Assembly (NCBI GenBank): GCA_002719475.1
Contig: PBHQ01000018.1
Location: forward strand, 38,554 to 52,988
DNA: 14,435 nucleotides
Reading direction: 5' to 3'
Origin: Methanobacteriota archaeon
GTDB taxonomy: Archaea; Thermoplasmatota; Poseidoniia; Poseidoniales; Poseidoniaceae
The notes below the pieces were generated by a model. The model did not search any database. It was not told the DNA's origin and worked only from the letters and a program-made list of their open reading frames with translations. The position numbers and the translations under genes were made by a program. Positions within the stretch are counted from its first letter, which is position 1, and the number at the start of each line of letters is the position of its first letter. Positions 7,340 to 13,189 of this stretch are shown here, piece by piece.

Positions 7340-8347
7340 ATGCGCCACCTGCTTTCTGTCATGTGCGTACTCTGCCTATTGATGCTACCAGTGTCTGCAC
7401 AGGAAAATGCACCATCAGTAGAAATTGCTGGACCATTAGTCGTCATAGGTGGAAACAACGTGTCTATTCAAAATTCTAGTACCTTGCAACTGGAAGATTC
7501 TGAAAGGCCAATTCTTGCTGAGGACTACACCGCCACCTGGTGTGAGAATTGTGTATACGCAGAAAACTCGTTAAATGAAGTAGCAGAGAATAATAATGTC
7601 ATCCAATTCCATTTCCATCCCGAAATAGATGGACAAGATCCATTCGGAACTGCTGAAGGTGATCAATGGTGGGAAAGAAGGTATGGTGAAAGAAGGGCAC
7701 CAACAATCGTCTTTGATGGAAAATGGATTCATCTTGGTTCTACAGCAAAGATTGGAGATACATTGACTGATGACTATCTGACTTCCGTCTCTTCCAAATT
7801 TGAGATGATGGGAGAATTGCAGTATTCTTGGACTCCAAATGGTTCTGGAGGCGAAGTATCTTGGGGAGTTAATGAAGATAACGAATTATTGGAAGAAGGG
7901 TACTCGTTCTCATTTCACTTATTCATCATTGAATATATTGCATATTTCCCAGATGGAAGTAATGGGATGGAAAATTATTCGCATATAGTCAGTCAAATCA
8001 CAGACTTAGGGACTGATTTGCAGGGCAAGGAAACAATTACTCTGCCTCAGGCTTACGATGAAGACGATCTTCATGCCTATCTCGTAATGGAATTAGTTTT
8101 GCCTGCTGAAGAACAGGTCGCTGAACCTAAAACTGCTGATTCACAGTCCATTTCAGTAATCTATGCTGCAATTGGTGGAGCGGTTGTAATTCTGATATTA
8201 TTGATATTGATTCTGCGAAAGAAGAAGGGGGGGAACATGCCAGTACAATCAAATTGGCCGCCAGAAAACATGGCCCAACAACCTGTGGTACAACAGCAAC
8301 CCATAGGGCAGCAATCTCAAGTCAATCAATTTCAGCAAATGCCTTGA
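7340..8347 (+). CDS. Membrane-anchored extracytoplasmic thioredoxin-fold protein
   Basis: A likely surface thiol-disulfide protein of 335 residues. From ATG 7340 it opens with a clear signal peptide (MRHLLSVMCVLCLLMLPVSA, residues 1-20). A thioredoxin-like domain follows with the redox motif W-C68-E-N-C71 and a cis-proline candidate P121 in RRAPTIVFDG. A less conserved acidic region leads to one membrane helix (about 272-294, rich in I, L and V), an RKKK stop-transfer cluster, and a short Q/P/N-rich tail on the cytoplasmic side. An earlier in-frame TTG at 7289 would put 17 polar residues before the signal peptide, so I prefer the ATG. The gene lies 60 bases after the TFB-like gene in the same direction and may be co-transcribed. 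Its final 26 bases overlap the end of the opposing aldolase gene. A role in oxidative folding or reduction of exported proteins is plausible; the partner is unknown. Confidence 0.8.
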   Translation: MRHLLSVMCVLCLLMLPVSAQENAPSVEIAGPLVVIGGNNVSIQNSSTLQLEDSERPILAEDYTATWCENCVYAENSLNEVAENNNVIQFHFHPEIDGQDPFGTAEGDQWWERRYGERRAPTIVFDGKWIHLGSTAKIGDTLTDDYLTSVSSKFEMMGELQYSWTPNGSGGEVSWGVNEDNELLEEGYSFSFHLFIIEYIAYFPDGSNGMENYSHIVSQITDLGTDLQGKETITLPQAYDEDDLHAYLVMELVLPAEEQVAEPKTADSQSISVIYAAIGGAVVILILLILILRKKKGGNMPVQSNWPPENMAQQPVVQQQPIGQQSQVNQFQQMP

Positions 8348-9353
8348 TAGCTTGTTCAATTCCGGCATCATCTACATCTAGATGGGCAACTGCTCGTATT
8401 CTCTGTGGCCCTGTGTCAAACAGGTGAACATCTCTCAATGCTAATTCCTGCACTACTTGGTCTGCAGTGAATTTGTTCTTGTCAATATCCACGTAAATCA
8501 TATTGCTCTGTACAGTATCCATATTTACTGAGAATGAAGATAAACTATTGAGCGACTGAGCTAACTTCTTGATTCTCACGTGATCATCTTGTAAACGACC
8601 TATGTGATTTTCAAGTGCGTGAATTCCTGCAGCCGCAACCAATCCTGATTGGCGCATACCTCCTCCGAACATCTTCCTCCATCTGTAAGCCTTGGAAATG
8701 AAATCCTCATCTCCAACCAACAAACTCCCGACCGGCGCTCCAAGTCCTTTCGACAAACAAATCGAAACAGAGTCATATTCTTTGACCAGTCTATCGGGTG
8801 ATGTATCGGTAGCGATTGCCGCGTTAAACAATCTTGCACCGTCCATATGTGCAGCACAATCATTCTCATGAGATACTTCAGCAATTTCATCCAATCTTTG
8901 TACTGGGTAGCATGTACCACCGCCCCGATTAGAAGTATTCTCAACACATACCAAAGTTCCATCTGGATAGTGCCCAAGACTTCCCGCGCTCTTTCGAATT
9001 GCCTTCTTTACATTCTCTGTAGCCATGATTCCGTTTTCTCCCGGCACTAATGCTACTGAACAACCAGATAATGCGGCAAATCCTCCCCCTTCATAGACAT
9101 AGATATGGCTCTCTGCTTCAGTAATTATCTCATCTCCAGGATTAGTATGTGCTCGAATTGCAATCGCATTAGACATAGTCCCACTAGGTACGAACAATGC
9201 TGCCTCCTTGCCCAACATTTTTGCAGCCAATTCCTGCAATGCTATGACAGTTTGATCATCTCCAAGCACATCATCTCCTACTTCTGCTTCTTTCATGACC
9301 TGACGCATTGCCTCGGTGGGGCGCGTCACAGTGTCGCTTCTGAGGTCGACCAT
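8322..9353 (-). CDS. ltaE: Low-specificity L-threonine aldolase
   Basis: PLP-dependent fold-type I enzyme that cleaves L-threonine or L-allo-threonine to glycine and acetaldehyde in the cytoplasm, supplying glycine. The protein starts with the family signature MVDLRSDTVTRPTEAM. The PLP-binding lysine is K202 in CLSKGLGAPVGS, with the upstream conserved segment HMDGARLFNAA that contacts the cofactor ring. The C-terminal small domain includes the phrase QRIRAVAHLDV. At 343 residues it has the usual length. I chose ATG 9353 because it places the signature at residue 1. An in-frame TTG at 9395 would overlap the Pth2 stop by four bases (TTGA), adding 14 unconserved residues; it remains possible. 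It lies 38 bases after the first pth2 gene and is probably co-transcribed with it, although no metabolic link is obvious. Confidence 0.93.
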   Translation of the reverse strand: MVDLRSDTVTRPTEAMRQVMKEAEVGDDVLGDDQTVIALQELAAKMLGKEAALFVPSGTMSNAIAIRAHTNPGDEIITEAESHIYVYEGGGFAALSGCSVALVPGENGIMATENVKKAIRKSAGSLGHYPDGTLVCVENTSNRGGGTCYPVQRLDEIAEVSHENDCAAHMDGARLFNAAIATDTSPDRLVKEYDSVSICLSKGLGAPVGSLLVGDEDFISKAYRWRKMFGGGMRQSGLVAAAGIHALENHIGRLQDDHVRIKKLAQSLNSLSSFSVNMDTVQSNMIYVDIDKNKFTADQVVQELALRDVHLFDTGPQRIRAVAHLDVDDAGIEQAIKAFAEID

Positions 9354-9391
9354 GATGCCCGCAGCAGCCATTCCTGCATAGCCTCTTGCAT

Positions 9392-9856
9392 TCAAAGTAA
9401 TTTGAGATGGCCAGTAAGTTCATCCAATTCTTCTTCTCTTGCTGGACCTATTGCTCCAACTGTCAATGAACCTGAAGGAATCTGAGTCTTACCTGCATCT
9501 CTGATTCTAGTTGTAGCTAAACCTGCATCTATTGCTGCTAACAATATCGCTTCAATTTCTTCAGCATCTCTAGCCTTAACAACAACCTTGCGTTGTCCCT
9601 GACGCTTCCACGCTTCAAAGGCGAGAGAGTGCTTCTGAATGCAAAATAAGCAAGCCTCAACAGATGCATGCCCCACTTGTGCCGCAATTTTCCCTTTACC
9701 CATCTTCAAAGATTGATTTACTATGCATACCAACTTGAACTGCCCCTGTGCATTTGAAGATGAAGGTACAGAAGGAGCAGTCAGTGCATGTATCCAAGCC
9801 TTCAGCCCCATAATCTGTGCCCCGAGCCTTAAGAAAATGAATCCAGCGGTCAACAT
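9392..9856 (-). CDS. pth2: Peptidyl-tRNA hydrolase Pth2 with N-terminal hydrophobic extension
   Basis: Pth2 hydrolyses the ester bond of peptidyl-tRNA released from stalled ribosomes, recycling tRNA. From ATG 9856 the protein has 154 residues. The Pth2 core runs from about residue 40: FKLVCIVNQSLKMGKGKIAAQ, then VGHAS, and the catalytic-site segment DAGKTQIPSGSLT (D120, T124). The family usually has GT in this segment, while here it is GS (S130). Archaeal Pth2 is normally about 115-120 residues, so there are some 40 extra N-terminal residues, hydrophobic at 2-26 (MLTAGFIFLRLGAQIMGLKA), then a serine-rich linker. This recalls the membrane-anchored eukaryotic PTRH2 layout. Other in-frame starts are TTG 9886 (164 residues) and ATG 9811 (139 residues, most of the hydrophobic part lost), so the extension depends on the start. 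It is a second paralogue in this window. Confidence 0.88.
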   Translation of the reverse strand: MLTAGFIFLRLGAQIMGLKAWIHALTAPSVPSSSNAQGQFKLVCIVNQSLKMGKGKIAAQVGHASVEACLFCIQKHSLAFEAWKRQGQRKVVVKARDAEEIEAILLAAIDAGLATTRIRDAGKTQIPSGSLTVGAIGPAREEELDELTGHLKLL

Positions 9857-9936
9857 CAGGTTTGAAATACCAATACTCTTCTGCAATTACGAGGAAAAAA
9901 CGAAGGCAAAGTTTCGGGAGACCTTAGGATGATAAC

Positions 9937-10356
9937 ATGGAAGTCAACGAATTGAACGACAAAATGAATCTGGCCTTGAGCTGGGAATTAAGAGCCATTA
10001 CAATGTATTCACATTATTCGGCATACGTTAAAGGAATTCATCGATTACATCTAGCAGACCACTTCAAGACTGAAGCCAGCGAATCCCTGATGCATGCAGA
10101 AACGATTCGTACCGCAATCGTCAAAATGGGCGGAATTGCCACAACCGACCGTGATCCTACTGCAATCATTCACACTACTGACTACGAAGTAATGCTAGAG
10201 CAGTCCCTACAAACAGAAATGGGGGCCGCCAAACTCTACGGAGAACTATTAGAAATGATTGAAGATGATGGAGACAAAGAGTTGTATGATTCAGTTGAAG
10301 CGATTTACTTCGCAGAAATAAGAAGCGTAGAAGAAATGCGTATGCTGATGGAATAA
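9937..10356 (+). CDS. Small ferritin-like (bacterioferritin-type) four-helix protein
   Basis: A 139-residue, all-helical protein of the ferritin-like superfamily, whose members store or oxidise iron at a di-iron site within a four-helix bundle. Recognisable parts are LSWELRAITMYSHY (helix A, E17), HFKTEASESLMHAE (helix B, H53), LEQSLQTEMGAAKLYGELLE (helix C, E94) and IYFAEIRSVEEM (helix D, E127). Aligned by eye to bacterioferritin (E18, E51, H54, E94, E127, H130), two ligand positions appear changed: S50 in place of the helix B glutamate (with E49 one residue earlier) and S130 in place of the helix D histidine. The iron site may therefore be altered or absent. The ATG at 9937 has TTAGGATGAT just upstream. 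The gene is divergent from the first pth2 and its stop codon directly abuts the stop of the second. The exact subfamily is not certain. Confidence 0.75.
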   Translation: MEVNELNDKMNLALSWELRAITMYSHYSAYVKGIHRLHLADHFKTEASESLMHAETIRTAIVKMGGIATTDRDPTAIIHTTDYEVMLEQSLQTEMGAAKLYGELLEMIEDDGDKELYDSVEAIYFAEIRSVEEMRMLME

Positions 10357-10719
10357 TCATTTCATCAAAGGCAAACGCGCGGTCAAGGAATCAACTGTGC
10401 CTCTAGGCCCAGGGCCAATCCCAAGGCAAGTAACTGTACCCGCTGGTATTTCTGTATGTCCTGCATCTGAAATCAACTCTGCAACCAACCCATCAGCCCT
10501 AGCTTCTCCATAAAGACGCTTGAGAGCATCAAGGTTGGAAGCCTCACAGATTACTTTCCTTGCACCTGATTCATTCCATTTATCGAGAATGCGAGGGTCT
10601 GTACGTTTTGCAGTCAAGGCACATTTTACCGCAGCGTGAGCAACCTGTGCAGCAAATTTACCCTTAGACAATGATAAATCTGCTCGACCAACAATCACCA
10701 TAGTAGGCCCTTCAGCCAT
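10357..10719 (-). CDS. pth2: Peptidyl-tRNA hydrolase Pth2, canonical length
   Basis: This 120-residue protein is the normal size for archaeal Pth2, the cytoplasmic enzyme that frees tRNA from peptidyl-tRNA. It shows the core in order: MVIVGRADLSLSKGKFAAQ (residues 7-25), VAHAAV with H28, and DAGHTEIPAGTVTCLGIGP with D85, T89 and T95. Unlike the paralogue about 500 bases away, the active-site segment keeps the usual GT. ATG 10719 was chosen because it gives the family length and leaves a four-base gap from the upstream transporter gene; the in-frame upstream start at 10773 would overlap that gene by 50 bases. It looks like the last gene of the leftward run that begins with gatE. It ends exactly where the opposing ferritin-like gene ends, with no intergenic base. 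Confidence 0.92.
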   Translation of the reverse strand: MAEGPTMVIVGRADLSLSKGKFAAQVAHAAVKCALTAKRTDPRILDKWNESGARKVICEASNLDALKRLYGEARADGLVAELISDAGHTEIPAGTVTCLGIGPGPRGTVDSLTARLPLMK

Positions 10720-10723
10720 TTGA

Positions 10724-11374
10724 TCACGCTTCCATGAGTGAATCGGTATGCTGAGTAGATTCAGTCTTGACATTGATTTCTGGGAAGCGATTTAGCGTTG
10801 GAGCTAACCACAATGCGAATGTCAAATTACCAATAGCGTGCATAATGTCGAAAGAAAGGCCGCTTACAAGATACCGGAAATAAGTTCCAATCCCCGCTCC
10901 ACCATGGAATATGTACAATGAAACCCACCAATCAAAAGCAAATGCAACGAAAATACCCAAAGTTGCAAGACGCCACATCATTATGCGCTGCTCAACCACC
11001 AACCAATTACTCAACAATGAGCCTGCAAATGCCACCAAAGCCCAGCCCGATGCCTGATAAACGCTCCACAAACCAGAACCCAATGCAACATTAGAAGCCA
11101 ATGTAGTGAGTAATGCCAAAGCCATACCTCTTCTAGCACCAAGATGAGCACCAGCCAATAGCATCAGTATAGTAACCGGTTGGATATTTGGGGCCCCTTC
11201 CATCAATATTCTACCACCTATTGCCGTAGCGCCATATGCAACGAACAAACCCATCTCTTTACCAACAGGTTTTCGCAAAGTAGACCAAACCAGAACCATC
11301 AGAACGCATAACAGAATCATGTGCACAAGCCAAAAGGCTGCTTCACCAAGAGCAGCCGGGTGAGGTCCAAGCAT
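10724..11374 (-). CDS. ECF-transporter S-component-like integral membrane protein
   Basis: A hydrophobic 216-residue protein with about six membrane segments. Energy-coupling-factor S components bind a vitamin or metal and dock on a shared ATPase/T-component module. The pattern typical of one S-component group is visible: R55 followed by APNIQPVTILMLLAGAHLG (61-79), a glycine-rich turn, TLASNVALGSGLWSVYQASG (91-110) with W103, Q107 and then W111. A positively charged start is missing and the C-terminal tail is polar. Start codons available are TTG 11395 and ATG 11374; I use the ATG. No ECF ATPase or T component is in the window, so it would need to share a module encoded elsewhere. The substrate cannot be read from the sequence; a cobalamin- or other vitamin-type ligand is only a guess from the general pattern. 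It lies between the propeller gene and pth2 in the leftward run. Confidence 0.62.
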   Translation of the reverse strand: MLGPHPAALGEAAFWLVHMILLCVLMVLVWSTLRKPVGKEMGLFVAYGATAIGGRILMEGAPNIQPVTILMLLAGAHLGARRGMALALLTTLASNVALGSGLWSVYQASGWALVAFAGSLLSNWLVVEQRIMMWRLATLGIFVAFAFDWWVSLYIFHGGAGIGTYFRYLVSGLSFDIMHAIGNLTFALWLAPTLNRFPEINVKTESTQHTDSLMEA

Positions 11375-11435
11375 GTATTCACGACAAGTAGTCAACTCAT
11401 CAATGTGATGCTCAAAAAATGATATTGAAAAGATC

Positions 11436-13178
11436 TCAATAGTCCTCTATCTTCCATATGATTGTTGCATCATCTCTTATGCTGTTTGCATCAACGGCTA
11501 GCAATCCAACATTTCCGTCCTCATAATAAATCAGCCATTGGCCATTTTCACCATCATTGATTCCCCCGATTCTATCAACACGATATCCCAATTCCTCTGG
11601 ATGGTCAACATACAAAAGGCCAGCAATATCGGCTGCCGCCATTGTTAATGAACGGACATCTTGATACCCACTTAGGCCACCGACATATAATCGCCCATCA
11701 GTATCACTTGACTGTGCTTTAGCGATCTCAATACCTCTGTGATCAATGAATGTATCATTGCCTTGATGGCTTGCATTCAGGCCATGAGAAAGTTCGAATA
11801 CCACAACTTGGCTGCCAATCCATTGCTCTGGCACCCCCTCCCTCAATGGGTCTACCGACTCTGATTCAATTACAGCCACTAAGTTCTGTAAAGTTGGGAT
11901 GTAATAGGCTGCACCAAGTAGAATCAAGCTAGCTCCCAGGGCTGGGAGGAAATTGTTGAAGCCTTCTTTACCTACTCCAAAGATGATTAACAAACCGCCC
12001 GGTATCAAAAAGAATAGGGCGATGATGCTACTGTTGGGGGCGGGATTTTTGGTTTTTGCTTGCGGAGAATAGGCCTTCAGTGGCTCGTTTTTGCTAATGT
12101 CTACCCACCCTGCATCATTTACCATGATAATTGCATCGCCAAAATAAGCTGGCGCTGCTGTGAGATACTGGGGGTGACTGTGATACAATGGCGACAAACT
12201 AATCCAATCGCAATCACCACTATCACAATCTTCAACAAATCTTAGCCATTTACCTTCACCAGAATTGACTGGTAAGATTATATTGCCATTATCGAAGAGT
12301 ACTTCGCCTACAACTGGTTCATCTGTCAATGTTTGAAACTCCACACACCATGTTGTACAATCAAACAATTTGCTAGACCTTGAAGATGACATCAACACAT
12401 CGTTGCCTGAGACGGCCATTAATGCAAGCGAACCTCCTAATTGGTGGAGTACTGTGGTGTTTCCATCTGTCTCCACCAAACTGCTGTTTGTAGTTCCCTG
12501 AACTGGAACCAATAAACGATTATTGATTTCGACTACTGGCCCCCTTATCTTGGGAGATGATATCGATTCTGGAGAATGGAATATCTCAACAGGGGGATTA
12601 CCTTGTTCGAATGACCATACTTTACCGCTTTCTGAACCCAGCAAAAATCCACCCTCCGATGCAAATGGTGAACTTCGGTAAAATCTCTCTTCAGCCACTG
12701 CTGCTTGCCAGATCAATTGTCCGTTGCCCGGATTAAGAACGATGAGGCCATGATCGAATGGCGCAACTAATTCGTCTTCATTCAGAATCAGCCTCCCAGT
12801 AATTCCGTATTGCTTAGATTCTGTGCTATGGTTCCATATCTCCTTACCACTCAATGCATCATAAGCACAGATTATTCCATCTGTCCAGCCAGTCAATACT
12901 GAATCAGCAATCTCCGTAGAATAGTGAAGAAGTGGTGATGTTTCAAACAAATGAGGAGTGGGGTGCTTGACCTGCCAATTTAATTCTCCAGTTGTTGCAT
13001 TCAATACGCTTAGTTGACCAATTGATTTGATGAAAACCTGCTCGCCTATGACCAATGGTGCCGTGGATATCATACCCCCGCCTAGGTCGATACTGATTCT
13101 CTCTGATTCTTCAGCGGATGAAATCTGAGAAGGGATGAAGAATAACGCAACGATAAGTAATGGAATGAATCGTTTCAT
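11436..13178 (-). CDS. Secreted/membrane PQQ-type beta-propeller repeat protein
   Basis: A 580-residue exported protein of unknown role. It has a signal peptide (MKRFIPLLIVALFFIPSQ, cleavage near residue 22). At least three PQQ-like propeller blades follow, each ending in the pattern G-x-hydrophobic-L/Y-D/N-x-x-x-G-x-x-x-W: tryptophans W68, W115 and W157. Further, more degenerate blades continue to about 375. Cysteine pairs (CTTWC, CDSGDC) suggest disulfides outside the cell. Two membrane helices at about 385-403 and 410-430 form a hairpin, and a 150-residue C-terminal domain follows, probably again outside. Such propellers often act as scaffolds or surface-assembly factors (BamB-like) without bound PQQ; no catalytic residues are identifiable. 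The ATG at 13178 is nine bases after the gatE stop and is preceded by GAGGATTGAG; a TTG two codons earlier is less likely. It is probably co-transcribed with gatE. Confidence 0.8.
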   Translation of the reverse strand: MKRFIPLLIVALFFIPSQISSAEESERISIDLGGGMISTAPLVIGEQVFIKSIGQLSVLNATTGELNWQVKHPTPHLFETSPLLHYSTEIADSVLTGWTDGIICAYDALSGKEIWNHSTESKQYGITGRLILNEDELVAPFDHGLIVLNPGNGQLIWQAAVAEERFYRSSPFASEGGFLLGSESGKVWSFEQGNPPVEIFHSPESISSPKIRGPVVEINNRLLVPVQGTTNSSLVETDGNTTVLHQLGGSLALMAVSGNDVLMSSSRSSKLFDCTTWCVEFQTLTDEPVVGEVLFDNGNIILPVNSGEGKWLRFVEDCDSGDCDWISLSPLYHSHPQYLTAAPAYFGDAIIMVNDAGWVDISKNEPLKAYSPQAKTKNPAPNSSIIALFFLIPGGLLIIFGVGKEGFNNFLPALGASLILLGAAYYIPTLQNLVAVIESESVDPLREGVPEQWIGSQVVVFELSHGLNASHQGNDTFIDHRGIEIAKAQSSDTDGRLYVGGLSGYQDVRSLTMAAADIAGLLYVDHPEELGYRVDRIGGINDGENGQWLIYYEDGNVGLLAVDANSIRDDATIIWKIEDY

Positions 13179-13189
13179 TCTCAATCCTC
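13179..13189 (-). promoter_or_regulatory. Ribosome binding site of the propeller gene
   Basis: On the minus strand GAGGATTGAGA immediately precedes the ATG at 13178, with GAGG seven bases from it. It overlaps the gatE stop codon, which suggests reinitiation or coupled translation and supports ATG 13178 over the TTG at 13184, which would lie inside this element. Confidence 0.4.

Noticed and set aside
10720..10773. Upstream in-frame start for the second pth2, adding 18 residues.
   Set aside because: It would overlap the membrane-protein gene by 50 bases and lengthen the protein beyond the family norm; ATG 10719 gives the canonical N-terminus.
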